DNA from: Bacteroidales bacterium
GTDB taxonomy: Bacteria; Bacteroidota; Bacteroidia; Bacteroidales; WCHB1-69
Length of the DNA: 64,000 bases
Reading direction: 5' to 3'
NCBI GenBank assembly: GCA_017962845.1
Contig: JAGCUN010000043.1
Span: 62,001 to 126,000 of the forward strand
Positions 37,152-46,042 of the stretch are shown here, piece by piece. Both the position numbers and the translations under genes were made by a program. Position 1 is the first letter of the stretch; each line of letters opens with the position of its first letter. The notes beneath the pieces were generated by a model that saw only the letters and a program-made list of their open reading frames with translations, was not told the DNA's origin and did not search any database.

Positions 37152-37575
37152 GAGCTTGTGGTTTTAGGTTGCAAAGATACATGATATTTTGGGAATTACC
37201 AATGGCTAATCTGTTTCTTTCGGCTTCACAAATCGCTGTTTCTGATTTCAGTACACTGCTGAGCATCGCCACTCCCAGTTCGGTAAATGCGTTGGGAAGG
37301 TATTTGGAGTGTTGCCCGCGGCCATTGTTTAAGGTCACAATTTGTGACCTTAAACATGCTTCTTGTACCTCTTCTTTTGTAAGTTGGAACATGAAGTCTT
37401 CACCCTCAAAACGTTTGATGTTGCGTTTGACCGCTTGATTCAGGGTTTTAGTCTCCACCCCGTAGAGCGCCGCTAAGTCTCTGTCAAGCATTACGCGCTG
37501 GCCTCGTATCGTGTGAATTTTCTGTTGGATTTGCTGTAAGTTGTTGGTAGTCAAAGTTATTTTTGCGTTAGTCAT
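37051..37575 (-). pseudogene. ORF6N domain DNA-binding protein, truncated
   Basis: The first ~100 residues are a good ORF6N (KilA-N related) domain: [36 protein letters not shown] and the helix [19 protein letters not shown]. In intact relatives this helix continues into a longer conserved C-terminal region. Here it breaks at about residue 113, and the frame runs through non-homologous sequence, over the radA promoter and about 100 bases into radA in another frame. The gene is probably a 3'-deleted remnant. Its own start and promoter look intact, so a short protein may still be made. Confidence 0.7.
37172..37179 (-). promoter_or_regulatory. -7 promoter element for radA
   Basis: TATCTTTG on the minus strand, 20 bases before the radA ATG, lying inside the ORF6N remnant. 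Confidence 0.6.
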
Positions 37576-37606
37576 GGTGTAAAAGTTGGGTAATAATTAC
37601 TGGTGG

Positions 37607-37614
37607 CAAAATTA
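37607..37614 (-). promoter_or_regulatory. -7 promoter element for the ORF6N remnant
   Basis: TAATTTTG on the minus strand, 31 bases before the start codon. Confidence 0.5.
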
Positions 37615-37697
37615 CAAATATTTTGTTAATTAATTAAATAATTCCAAGTTTTTTTTATTAAATTCATTTTTTATGGTGAATTTCTCAAAAAAAAAAC

Positions 37698-37705
37698 TAT
37701 TTTTG
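37698..37705 (+). promoter_or_regulatory. -7 promoter element for the TonB-like gene
   Basis: TATTTTTG, 26 bases before the ATG, next to an A10 run at 37687-37696. Confidence 0.5.
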
Positions 37706-37731
37706 CAAGCGAATTTTTAGTTTCATCATCC

Positions 37732-38466
37732 ATGAAAGGGAAATCGATCTGCCAATACCTAAAGTCGGTGCGCCGTACGGTGGCCGAGGCCAATAACATC
37801 GATTTGGAGATCCCCGAATGCACGTTTGAGGGCGAATGCAGCGGCACCTGTCCGCGCTGTGAGGAGGAGGTGCGCCTGTTGGAGCGATCATTGAAGGCCC
37901 GCCGGATGATGGCACAAAAAGTGGCCGTTGCTGGGGTCGCTGCTGGCCTGTCCATCATAGGTGGGACGGTCGCCGCACAGAGTATCACTCCCGCCGATTC
38001 TGTAGCAACTTTAGACACCATTGAAGTCATCTATACAAGGCCGTTGATTGAGCCGGATGGTATGGTGAGGACGTATGCCCCTCGACATCCGGTGGTCATG
38101 AAACGCAAGGTGATAAAGGCACCTGCTCCTTGGCGCGTTGAGCCCGATGGTAGTGTGGTTAGAAAATGCGAGGAAGCACGCTTCCCTGGAGGATGGTGGG
38201 CGCGTGATGAATATATCGACAAAAACATGACCTATCCCGAAGACTGGGGACCGAAAGGATGTGCTTATGGCGTGGTAGTGGTGAGATTCATGGTTAATGC
38301 CGACGGACATATCTCAAGAGTGAGAGTAGTGAAGAGGCTTCACCCGCTGTTGGACAAGGAAGCCAAACGGTTGGTCTCCAGTATGCCGCCGTGGGAGCCC
38401 ACCAAGGTGAAAGGCAAAAAAGTGGCCCGCTACTACGAGATCTCTATCAACTTCCTGCCGAGGTAA
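37732..38466 (+). CDS. TonB C-terminal domain protein with Cys-rich cytoplasmic N terminus
   Basis: 244 residues. The N-terminal ~60 residues are soluble and contain Cys7, Cys30, Cys36, Cys40 and Cys43 (PECTFEGECSGTCPRCEEE), a possible metal or redox site. One hydrophobic segment (~62-83, VAVAGVAAGLSIIGGTVAAQ) follows. The C-terminal ~90 residues look like a TonB_C domain (YGVVVVRFMVNADGHISRVRVVKRL, LDKEAKRLVSSMPPWEP). TonB energises outer-membrane transport, but this protein lacks a long Pro-rich linker and carries an unusual Cys domain on the cytoplasmic side. I recall similar Cys-rich N termini in other Bacteroidota proteins, function unproven. No exbB or exbD is nearby. Confidence 0.78.
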   Translation: MKGKSICQYLKSVRRTVAEANNIDLEIPECTFEGECSGTCPRCEEEVRLLERSLKARRMMAQKVAVAGVAAGLSIIGGTVAAQSITPADSVATLDTIEVIYTRPLIEPDGMVRTYAPRHPVVMKRKVIKAPAPWRVEPDGSVVRKCEEARFPGGWWARDEYIDKNMTYPEDWGPKGCAYGVVVVRFMVNADGHISRVRVVKRLHPLLDKEAKRLVSSMPPWEPTKVKGKKVARYYEISINFLPR

Positions 38467-38499
38467 AAGGAGCGATAAAGCAACTCACTTTTTCAAATC

Positions 38500-39870
38500 T
38501 CACTTCCCCGCCGGCAGACTCATCCGATAGCCGTGATAGCGGCTCATGACCTTTTCCACATAGTTGACGGTATGGCGGCCCGGATAGTAGCCGCACTTCA
38601 CCACCGGATCGGTATAGTACTGGTGCTCTTTCTTTAGAATCAGATACTCAGAAACATCTTTCCAGGAGGACACATCGCCGCCATATTTGATACAGAGCTC
38701 GCACGCATCCACAATATGGCCACTGCCCGCATTATAGGACGCCACCGTAAAGTAGAGTCGTTCATCATCATCCTCCACATACTTTTTAAAAAGTTTATCA
38801 TGTTTGGCGATCAGACGTACACCCGCGCAGATCTGCTCCTCCACGGAAGAGGTGTCGCTGACCCCGTATGAAGCGGCGGTAGCAGGCATCAGCTGCATGA
38901 TGCCAAAACTGCCCCCCACCCCCACATGGTCAGTCTTGAAATTCGACTCCTGACGGATGATGGATGATATCAGTCGCCAGTCAACCCCATATTTGGCGCC
39001 ATAGCGTTTCATGATGGCATCGTAAGAGGATATGCTCTGACGTCGTTTCTCACTTCCTCCCTGCAAAATATATTTCGAACGGGGATGAAAATATTTGTTG
39101 CACAATTTGTCATACGCCACCGTCTGCCGGAAAGAGGTGAGCCATGCATTGATACTGTCGTTTTTAGATACATTGGCAGGGTTGAGCACCCAGCGGCGTT
39201 CCACCTCCGGACCGATACTTTTAACAACCTGAAGATCAGAATAAAAAGGATCGAGCATAATGGCGGTATTGCAGTCGGTGACGAGATAGTGGATGCTGTC
39301 GTCCTGCAACAGTTCCACCAGCTCCTCGGCCAGCAGCGTGTCGGAACAGAACTGCCACTTACCATTCACCACTGGAAGTGAGTCATCGATGATGGTGCAG
39401 GGGAAGTGGGAAGGCACATGGATAACATCTGCGGTGTCGGGCAGCGCCTTGCGGTGCTGCAGAAGCACCGGATGGAAGGTGGAATGGGGTTCCGATAAGC
39501 AGAGCTTGTCGCGGTTGGACTGGTTGGGATCCACATCGAAAGCGATGATGTCGAAGTCGCTGGTGAAGAAATGGGAGCGCACCTCTTCGGGGTCGGTGGT
39601 GTAGGTGAACTCAATATCCTTCTGGAGCGAGTCGCCGAGAATGTTCAGCAGCTCGTACTGGAAACCGACAGTGGTGCCACGGTAGAGGAAGTAGTCGGAG
39701 GAGTGGCAGAACAGCAGCACGTGAAGGGTGTTGGTGCGATTCTCCACATAGACCACATCATCTTTCGGGATGGGGGTATAGACAGGTTGGGGACGGCACA
39801 GCACCAAAAGCATCACCACAGCGGTGGCAACGGCGAATGCGGCATACAGGTAAATGGATCGTTTATTCAA
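38500..39870 (-). CDS. mltF: Membrane-bound lytic murein transglycosylase F-like protein
   Basis: 456 residues. An N-terminal hydrophobic anchor (8-25) precedes a solute-binding-like domain (SBP_bac_3; YELLNILGDSLQ, DIIAFDVDPNQSNR). The C-terminal half is a GH23 lytic transglycosylase: WRLISSIIRQESNF with catalytic Glu308, then GSFGIMQLMPATA and ASYNAGSGHI. It cleaves peptidoglycan glycan strands with formation of 1,6-anhydro ends in the periplasm. The regulatory SBP domain may sense muropeptides, as in MltF. It follows a lipoprotein gene by 2 bases on the same strand. Confidence 0.88.
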   Translation of the reverse strand: MNKRSIYLYAAFAVATAVVMLLVLCRPQPVYTPIPKDDVVYVENRTNTLHVLLFCHSSDYFLYRGTTVGFQYELLNILGDSLQKDIEFTYTTDPEEVRSHFFTSDFDIIAFDVDPNQSNRDKLCLSEPHSTFHPVLLQHRKALPDTADVIHVPSHFPCTIIDDSLPVVNGKWQFCSDTLLAEELVELLQDDSIHYLVTDCNTAIMLDPFYSDLQVVKSIGPEVERRWVLNPANVSKNDSINAWLTSFRQTVAYDKLCNKYFHPRSKYILQGGSEKRRQSISSYDAIMKRYGAKYGVDWRLISSIIRQESNFKTDHVGVGGSFGIMQLMPATAASYGVSDTSSVEEQICAGVRLIAKHDKLFKKYVEDDDERLYFTVASYNAGSGHIVDACELCIKYGGDVSSWKDVSEYLILKKEHQYYTDPVVKCGYYPGRHTVNYVEKVMSRYHGYRMSLPAGK

Positions 39871-39872
39871 AA

Positions 39873-40274
39873 CTACTGGGCTTCGGTTGCCAGGATATAC
39901 TGCTCGACCGTCTCGCCAGGTTCGAGTTTCACACGGCCGGTACCCACGAAATAATCGCGATGCTGGATATCATTGGTGTCGACCCAAGTGCTATCATAAA
40001 CAGCCATCACATCCAGCAGAGCTTCATATTTGAAGGTATGGGTGAACACGCCATTCTGGTCGGTATAGCCTTCCGCTTTCGCAAAGTCGGCGTAGTTGTC
40101 TTCCAAACCCACATTCACCAAGCAGTGGGGCAGCGCGTCGGCGGTGTCGATGCCGGTGGTGGTTTTATGGACATGAAGAACCAAATCACATACGGGTTCC
40201 TTCTTGCACTGGGTGAAAAGGGTCACAAAACTAAAGGCGGCCAGCGCATAAAAAGCAATTGCAAGTTTCTTCAT
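39873..40274 (-). CDS. Small lipoprotein of unknown function
   Basis: 133 residues. The start is the ATG at 40274 (MKKLAIAFYALAAFSFVTLFTQC), with a lipobox-like FTQC and lipidated Cys23. The rest is one small beta-rich domain: VCDLVLHVHKT, DALPHCLVNVGLEDN, GYTDQNGVFTHTFKY and GTGRVKLEPGETVEQY. This resembles the carboxypeptidase-regulatory or transthyretin-like folds common in Bacteroidota lipoproteins. It ends 2 bases before mltF, so the two are probably translated together and may work in the envelope. Confidence 0.75.
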   Translation of the reverse strand: MKKLAIAFYALAAFSFVTLFTQCKKEPVCDLVLHVHKTTTGIDTADALPHCLVNVGLEDNYADFAKAEGYTDQNGVFTHTFKYEALLDVMAVYDSTWVDTNDIQHRDYFVGTGRVKLEPGETVEQYILATEAQ

Positions 40275-40307
40275 TTTAATCAGATTTTTATAAAAATATT
40301 TGAACCG

Positions 40308-40315
40308 CAAAAGTA
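40308..40315 (-). promoter_or_regulatory. -7 promoter element for the lipoprotein-mltF pair
   Basis: TACTTTTG on the minus strand, 33 bases before the lipoprotein start. Confidence 0.5.
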
Positions 40316-40419
40316 AACAAAATTTCGCAAATTACAAGCCTTCATACGAAATTTCACAATTTTTGTTTCATATAAGACGCAAACTGCAGACATCTGTTAG
40401 AGAAATCGGAAAAAATATG

Positions 40420-40427
40420 TATTTTTG
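40420..40427 (+). promoter_or_regulatory. -7 promoter element for pth
   Basis: TATTTTTG, 19 bases before the GTG start. TGTTAG at 40395-40400 is a possible -33 with a 19-base gap. The box excludes upstream starts. Confidence 0.6.
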
Positions 40428-40446
40428 CAGGTTCAAATTTAGTATA

Positions 40447-41064
40447 GTGGAAAATAGTAGAAAATTCATCATATTCGGACTAGGAAACGCTGAAGATCAA
40501 TACACTGGCACACGGCATAACATTGGCTTTGAAGTAGTTAATGCTTTGGCAAAAAAAATGTCGGTTACTTTCCGGAACGACCGATATGCTTATGTGGCGG
40601 AGGGAAAGTACAAGGGGCGCACCCTCATCTTGGTGATGCCCACCACCTACATGAACCTGAGCGGCAAGGCGGTGAAATACTGGATGGAGCATGAGAAGGT
40701 GGAGGAAGATAACATTCTGGTCATCTGCGACGACATCGACCTGCCGCCCGGACAGCTCCGCATGAGGGGGAAAGGCAGCGGAGGCACGCACAACGGGCTC
40801 AACGACATCATCGAGCGGGTGGGCAACGGCGACTTCCCCCGGCTGCGCTTCGGCGTAGGCCACGACTTCCCGCAAGGCTACCAGATCGAGTACGTGCTGG
40901 GACGGTTCGACAAGCAGGAGATGACCGACACCATCGAGCCGGCCATCGAGACCGCCACCGAGATGGTGCTCTCGTTCACCACGGCGGGACTACAGCGCAC
41001 CATGAGCCAATTCAACACCCCGAAAAAGAAACCCTCACCAACCCCCGACACCGATGAAAAATAG
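40447..41064 (+). CDS. pth: Peptidyl-tRNA hydrolase
   Basis: 205 residues from the GTG at 40447. It frees tRNA from prematurely released peptidyl-tRNA. The family pattern is complete: FGLGNAEDQYTGTRHNIGF (Asn14, catalytic His24), LVMPTTYMNLSG, ICDDIDLPPGQLRMR with the conserved Asp, and GSGGTHNGL. The GTG start gives the normal length. Longer frames begin before or inside the -7 box at 40420. The gene overlaps the next one by 11 bases (41054-41064). Confidence 0.92.
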   Translation: MENSRKFIIFGLGNAEDQYTGTRHNIGFEVVNALAKKMSVTFRNDRYAYVAEGKYKGRTLILVMPTTYMNLSGKAVKYWMEHEKVEEDNILVICDDIDLPPGQLRMRGKGSGGTHNGLNDIIERVGNGDFPRLRFGVGHDFPQGYQIEYVLGRFDKQEMTDTIEPAIETATEMVLSFTTAGLQRTMSQFNTPKKKPSPTPDTDEK

Positions 41065-41737
41065 AGCCTTCCTCTTCCTATTTGTGCTGACGACAGCTTT
41101 TTCAGCCCTCCACGCCACCAACGGAGACTCACTGAGACGCGCCCTTCCCATCCCCTCCCCGATGAGCGGCCAGGAAATCCAACTGCAAAACAAGGAGTTG
41201 GAAACCTATCTGCATATCGGCTTCCGCCTCGGCACCGACTTCGTCATCAGCAACCGCCAACTGTCGAACTTCGACAAGCTGGAGAACGTTTTTTCCGGCA
41301 CCTTCGGCTTCTTCGCGCGAGGCGGCTACCAGTATGTGTTCGGTGAACTGGGCTTGCAGTACATGTTTTTCAAAGGGCATTATGAAGCCTACACCCTCGA
41401 CTCCATCTTCCTCGGAAGGGAGACGGTGGAGAGCCGCTATCTGCAGATTCCCCTCCGCGTGATCGGATATTTTCCTGTCGGACAGCGCAAAATCGTGGCT
41501 CTCATGCCACATATCGGCATCATGTACCAGCCCCTCATCCACGTCACCAACAACGACATCAAGTACAGCAAACACAACCTCATGCAGCACCAGTTCCTCT
41601 ATCAGGCGGGATTCGGCTGCCGCATCAAATTCTTCACGGTGGAGGTGGCCTGGAAACGTGCCATACGGCCTTTCTTCCAAGACAGAACCTCTGTGAAACA
41701 GTCATATATCAACCTGATGGTCGGATTCCAATTTTAG
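41054..41737 (+). CDS. Outer-membrane beta-barrel protein
   Basis: 227 residues with a signal peptide (MKNRAFLFLFVLTTAFSALHA). The mature part shows alternating amphipathic strands ending in Phe (YVFGELGLQYMFF, YLQIPLRVIGYF, FLYQAGFGCRIKFF) and a C-terminal Phe (INLMVGFQF). This is the pattern of the PorT-like or OmpW-like small barrels of Bacteroidota. No enzymatic motif is seen. It overlaps pth by 11 bases and is followed after 9 bases by a large porin-like gene, so pth and the barrels form one transcript. Confidence 0.75.
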   Translation: MKNRAFLFLFVLTTAFSALHATNGDSLRRALPIPSPMSGQEIQLQNKELETYLHIGFRLGTDFVISNRQLSNFDKLENVFSGTFGFFARGGYQYVFGELGLQYMFFKGHYEAYTLDSIFLGRETVESRYLQIPLRVIGYFPVGQRKIVALMPHIGIMYQPLIHVTNNDIKYSKHNLMQHQFLYQAGFGCRIKFFTVEVAWKRAIRPFFQDRTSVKQSYINLMVGFQF

Positions 41738-41746
41738 CATACCTCT

Positions 41747-43705
41747 ATGAAACTCTACCGCTATCTCATCTTCCTTCTACTGCTTTCCATGGCAGTCTTC
41801 CCGGCTTTTGCCCAGGAGGAGAAAGATGAGGCGGAAGACCCTTTCCACCACGAGGTGGACTCGGCGATGGCCATCTCTCCCAACTACCTTCCCACATCTT
41901 ACACCCAATGCGGCACCACATTTTTCCAACCCATTGATTACAAAGAAATTGACACCACCATCAGTTTCATTTATCAGTATGATCCTCTGCTGCGGAATGA
42001 GAACCTGTTCCAGTCGTTAGGCATTCACGGGCAAGCGCACAAGCCAATGAATTTCACCTTCAGCAAGGAACCCGGCTTTACGCTGTTCACCAATCCCTAT
42101 CCCCTTTATTTCAAGAACCAAAGCGATTTAAAATACTACCAACTCAAAACTTCCTATACCCAAATCGCCTACACATACGGTTTTGAGACCGAGAACACCC
42201 TTTATGCCACCCATGCCCAGAATATCCGAGACCTTTTCAAGATGGTGTTCAACCTGCGAGGGTACAGCAACGAAGGGTATTTCAGCAACCAGAACACCCG
42301 CAATGTCGTGGCTGACTTCCTCGGTCATTTCCAGACCCGCAACGAGGTGTACGGCTTCCGCCTGAGCTACATCATCAACTTCTTCCACATGCAGGAGAAC
42401 GGCGGCCTGAAGAATGTGCAAGACTTTTACGACCAAAACTCCAAACTGCTGTCGGGCTACAACATGAAACTTTACGACGCCACCTCGCGCACCCTCACCC
42501 ACGACCTGATGTTCCAGCAGTATTTGAACATCAAATCGAAGAAGAAGACAAAGAACGGCAGCGACAAGCACTGGGGCACCTTCACCCATACGTTCCAATT
42601 TCGGCACCAGAGCTACTTGTTCAGCGACTCCCCTACCGACTCCCTCTCCTACCCCAGCAGCACCCTCTCCCTCGCCACCGATTCCATCAAAGACTCGCTG
42701 ACCTTCTATACCATTTCCAACACGATACAATACTCCACCTTCCGACCCTATAAAGAACCCATCAACCCCAACAACTTCGTGCATTTCACTGGGGGGGTCA
42801 CCCATGAATACACGCACTTCCAATCGGCGTTCTACTTTGGGAATTCCTTCATTCCTTTTGCACAAGCCCATGTCCGCCTCCTCAAGGTCATTGACCTGCA
42901 CGCCAAACTTGCATACACGCTGGGACGAAAACCCAATGAGGAAAGCCGGTCCAGCGTGTCCAATGGCTGCTACCAGAAAAACGACCTCTATTTCTCCGCC
43001 TCCATCCAGGCCCGATTAGACAAGAAGAAAAACCACCATATCGGCTGCGACTTCGCCTTTTTCTACCTTTCACCCGACTACATATTCTCCCATTTTTCAG
43101 ACAACAAATTTTATTGGAATTTAAAATGGAAAAAAGAGAACATCATACGTCTGACCCCCTACTGGCAATACAAGGACTATCGCATCGAGTTCAGTTATTT
43201 CATGCTGCACAACTATGTCTATCTCAATGAGGAGCTCGTTCCCACCCTGTTGGATTCCTACGCCAACATCATCCAGACACACCTCTACGCACCTTTCCGT
43301 TACAAAGGTTTGGGCATCATTTTCAACGGCTATCTGCAATATTCCAACAAAGAGGTGATCCAAGTGCCCGTGTTTGCCGGGAAACTCGACCTTTTCTACC
43401 GTTTCAACATCTTCAAGAACAAAGCACAGCTACAGTTGGGTTTGAACGCAGCCTACAACACCAGCTACTACGCAGACGCCTACTACCCACTGCTGCACCA
43501 GTTCTACCATCAGCATGAGGTAAAGACCGGCAACTACTGCTATCTTGACATATACCTTGCCCTCCGCGTGCAACGCATCAACATATTCATCAAAGGCATC
43601 CATCTGCTTTCTGGAGCGATGGGGCACCATTATTTCACCACGCCAGGCTATCCGATGCAAGGTCGCGGGTTCTCGGCCGGCCTCACCTGGCGCTTTCACG
43701 ATTAA
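41747..43705 (+). CDS. Putative porin (Porin_10-like)
   Basis: 652 residues. Signal peptide at 1-23 (ending AFAQ). The rest is rich in aromatic beta strands, with the arrangement of the Bacteroidota putative porin family (Porin_10): YQYDPLLRNENLFQSLG near the start, then many strands such as YRIEFSYFMLHNYVYL and LQLGLNAAYNTSYY. The C terminus is GFSAGLTWRFHD. It probably forms an outer-membrane channel; the solute is unknown. It starts 9 bases after the previous gene and ends 6 bases before the next. Confidence 0.78.
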   Translation: MKLYRYLIFLLLLSMAVFPAFAQEEKDEAEDPFHHEVDSAMAISPNYLPTSYTQCGTTFFQPIDYKEIDTTISFIYQYDPLLRNENLFQSLGIHGQAHKPMNFTFSKEPGFTLFTNPYPLYFKNQSDLKYYQLKTSYTQIAYTYGFETENTLYATHAQNIRDLFKMVFNLRGYSNEGYFSNQNTRNVVADFLGHFQTRNEVYGFRLSYIINFFHMQENGGLKNVQDFYDQNSKLLSGYNMKLYDATSRTLTHDLMFQQYLNIKSKKKTKNGSDKHWGTFTHTFQFRHQSYLFSDSPTDSLSYPSSTLSLATDSIKDSLTFYTISNTIQYSTFRPYKEPINPNNFVHFTGGVTHEYTHFQSAFYFGNSFIPFAQAHVRLLKVIDLHAKLAYTLGRKPNEESRSSVSNGCYQKNDLYFSASIQARLDKKKNHHIGCDFAFFYLSPDYIFSHFSDNKFYWNLKWKKENIIRLTPYWQYKDYRIEFSYFMLHNYVYLNEELVPTLLDSYANIIQTHLYAPFRYKGLGIIFNGYLQYSNKEVIQVPVFAGKLDLFYRFNIFKNKAQLQLGLNAAYNTSYYADAYYPLLHQFYHQHEVKTGNYCYLDIYLALRVQRINIFIKGIHLLSGAMGHHYFTTPGYPMQGRGFSAGLTWRFHD

Positions 43706-43711
43706 CCCACC

Positions 43712-45064
43712 ATGCCCAATACACGCCGACAAGAGATTTTCCGCCACATCAACATCGCAATGCTGTTCCTTACGGCAGCCACTTTCATTGCAAGCCAGTT
43801 CCTCTTTATGAGCATTGCCTGCCTGTGGCTATTGTTGGCGCTGGTGGAATGGAACTGGAAAGAGCGCTACAACACTCTGAAAGAAAACCGGCTTCTGCCT
43901 ATAGCAGGCTGCTTCTTAGGGCTCTATCTCTGCTACCTCATCACTCCGCTGTGGTCGGAGAATGTGGGGAAGGCCATCTCCGACTGGGAATACAAGATCT
44001 GGTTTCTGGTCGCGCCGATCTGTGTCATGCCGCTCATTCCAAAACTGCAGCGCCGGCAACTGTCGCTCGCCCTCATCCTGTTCGTGACTCCCATCTTGCT
44101 GTGGGCCATCGCTAGCATGATAAGTTCTGTATATCATTACCAACAGACTGGACTCACTTTCCATCTGTTCTACCAACATGCCTGCTTACAAGCCTTTTTC
44201 CTCCCCTCCTTCAGTCATCCCTCCTATTTCGCCATGTATGAAATCACTGCGTGGATTATCGCAGCGGAAATGCTGCTCCGAAAAGCGGAATGGATGGAGC
44301 GCCGCCGCGTGGGCATCGGGGTGGCAGTGCTGATGTGGACCACTTTGCTTTTTCTGCCTGTACACATCTTCTTTTTGCAGTCGAAGATGGGATTTATGCT
44401 GTTCGGCGCCACCCTGCTCATCTATGTTGTCATCGCACTGAACCGTGGAAAGCGGCGGTGGGCGCTCACCGCGCTGGTGCTGGCCGCCATCATCGGAAGC
44501 GTGGCCGGATACATCTACAAGGAACACGGACGGATGACCAAGAACTGCGACAACCGCATTGCCAACAGTTTCATCAACCTGAAGACCGCTGACCGCGACG
44601 ACCCGCGAGAGAGCAGCGCCATTCGTATAGCGTTGTGGAAGAACGCCATGGAAATCGGAAAAGAACACTGGTTCTGCGGCATCGGAACGGGCGACGTGCT
44701 TGATGAACTGCACGAGAAATCTGTTGAACATCAATACAAATACATTTCATCCGGCAAGTTCAACTGTCACAACCAGTACTTGCAGGTGTGGCTGGGCATC
44801 GGACTACCCGGACTGATCCTGTTTGTCGCTATTTTTGGCATTGCCTTCTTCACCTGCGTGCGCAAACGAAGCATGGCCGGCGCCATCATTATCGCAACAT
44901 TTGTCCTTAACTTATTTGTAGAATGTATGTTGGAAAGATATGCGGGGGCGACACTCATCCCCATCCTCACCGCCGTTCTCTGTTGTATGCCGCCAGCTAA
45001 GCCGTACGCGGGAAAGTCGGTGTCACATAATCGCGAAGCTCTTCCATCAACTTCTTGCGAATGA
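43712..45064 (+). CDS. O-antigen ligase/polymerase family membrane protein
   Basis: 450 residues with about ten hydrophobic segments (AATFIASQFLFMSIACLWLLLAL, LSLALILFVTPILLWAIA and further ones). A large loop between late segments carries FCGIGTGDVLDEL and the conserved motif HNQYLQVWLGIGLPG. This is the Wzy_C pattern of WaaL-type ligases and Wzy polymerases. Likely role: joining or polymerising surface glycan at the periplasmic face of the inner membrane. It sits 6 bases after the porin gene, and its last 68 bases overlap the convergent sigma factor gene. Confidence 0.8.
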   Translation: MPNTRRQEIFRHINIAMLFLTAATFIASQFLFMSIACLWLLLALVEWNWKERYNTLKENRLLPIAGCFLGLYLCYLITPLWSENVGKAISDWEYKIWFLVAPICVMPLIPKLQRRQLSLALILFVTPILLWAIASMISSVYHYQQTGLTFHLFYQHACLQAFFLPSFSHPSYFAMYEITAWIIAAEMLLRKAEWMERRRVGIGVAVLMWTTLLFLPVHIFFLQSKMGFMLFGATLLIYVVIALNRGKRRWALTALVLAAIIGSVAGYIYKEHGRMTKNCDNRIANSFINLKTADRDDPRESSAIRIALWKNAMEIGKEHWFCGIGTGDVLDELHEKSVEHQYKYISSGKFNCHNQYLQVWLGIGLPGLILFVAIFGIAFFTCVRKRSMAGAIIIATFVLNLFVECMLERYAGATLIPILTAVLCCMPPAKPYAGKSVSHNREALPSTSCE

Positions 45065-45533
45065 AGAAGATACGACTCTTCACCGTGCCTATCGAAAGTC
45101 CCATCTCATCGGCAATCTCCTGATATTTATATCCATCCACAAACATCTCGAACGGTTTGCGCTGGTCGGGGTCTTTCGCAGTTATGCGCCCATTAATATC
45201 CTTTACAAAATATTGAATATCAGCACTATCAGCAGGGTTGTAGCGAAAATTCTCATACCCTTGCGGCACATGGGTTTCCGACACCACCAAGTTGCGCTGG
45301 TTCCTGCGGTATTCGTTCAAAAAAGTATTGCGCATGATGGTGAACACCCATGCCTTCAGATTGGTCTCCTCACGGTACTGGTTGCTATAAAGCATCACCT
45401 TCAGATAGGTATTCTGAATCAAATCCTCCTGATCTTCCCGAATGGGAGTGAGCGAAGCAGCGTACCGGCGCAAGTCGGCATCCATCAGCATCACCTCCTG
45501 TATGATATTCCCTCTTTCGTTTTCCATTGGCAT
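44997..45533 (-). CDS. ECF RNA polymerase sigma factor
   Basis: 178 residues from the ATG at 45533 (the ATG at 45527 is equally possible). Region 2 is visible as LRRYAASLTP, QEDLIQNTYLKVM and NLKAWVFTIMRNTFLNEYRRN. Region 4 is EMFVDGYKYQEIADEMGLSIGTVKSRIFFIRKKL. No anti-sigma factor gene is adjacent; upstream on the same strand are two lipoprotein genes. PorX acts with the ECF factor SigP in Porphyromonas gingivalis, and a porX gene lies 4 kb away, but nothing here shows that this is the same factor. It overlaps the O-antigen ligase gene tail to tail. Confidence 0.88.
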   Translation of the reverse strand: MPMENERGNIIQEVMLMDADLRRYAASLTPIREDQEDLIQNTYLKVMLYSNQYREETNLKAWVFTIMRNTFLNEYRRNQRNLVVSETHVPQGYENFRYNPADSADIQYFVKDINGRITAKDPDQRKPFEMFVDGYKYQEIADEMGLSIGTVKSRIFFIRKKLMEELRDYVTPTFPRTA

Positions 45534-45635
45534 AAAATTACAATGGAAAAGAAGCAAAAACTATACCAAAAAAGCCTGTCAGTGCAGAATTGAAGAAATA
45601 TTCACAAAAAAGTCATCCTAATGCCATCTCCCCTC

Positions 45636-46010
45636 TTATACATCGCAATAAAGGTCGAATAAAATCTCTGCCCTAACTCCCTGTTCAGGAGTAAGATATA
45701 GACTATCCAATTCGTCATAGAGATCCAAAACCTTTTCATCCAAACGATCGTACTCATCGCTTTCTTCATCAATGACAGACATGCGGTTAATGATATCCTC
45801 CACGCGGTTCAACAAGCCATCCACATACTCCACATGTTCCTTCATTTCCTTTTTCTCACTTGCAATTTCCTCCTCATCTTCCGTCACGACTTTATTGGTC
45901 TGAAACTCCTGTTTATCGTTTTTGACATGACAAGCTGACAGCAGAATGGCAGCTGTCAAACCGATCATCCACGACTTATTTTTTAGAAAAATCTTCACCC
46001 AATTATGCAT
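45636..46010 (-). CDS. Small acidic lipoprotein with coiled-coil
   Basis: 124 residues. A hydrophobic segment ends in a lipobox (IGLTAAILLSAC, Cys27), so it is probably a lipoprotein. Residues ~45-105 are strongly acidic and heptad-like (EEIASEKKEMKEHVEYVDGLLNRVEDIINRM), suggesting a coiled coil. No named domain. It is located 102 bases upstream of the ECF sigma gene on the same strand. A role as a sensor or partner is only a guess. Confidence 0.65.
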   Translation of the reverse strand: MHNWVKIFLKNKSWMIGLTAAILLSACHVKNDKQEFQTNKVVTEDEEEIASEKKEMKEHVEYVDGLLNRVEDIINRMSVIDEESDEYDRLDEKVLDLYDELDSLYLTPEQGVRAEILFDLYCDV

Positions 46011-46042
46011 AACATTTTAATATTGAATGGATTGAAATAAAA

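Noticed and set aside
37051..37575. ORF6N and GIY-YIG genes as part of a prophage or mobile element
   Set aside because: No integrase, capsid, portal or transposase gene and no attachment repeats. Neighbours are ordinary chromosomal genes.
40300..40446. N-terminal extension of pth
   Set aside because: It spans the -7 box at 40420 and adds residues absent from Pth proteins.
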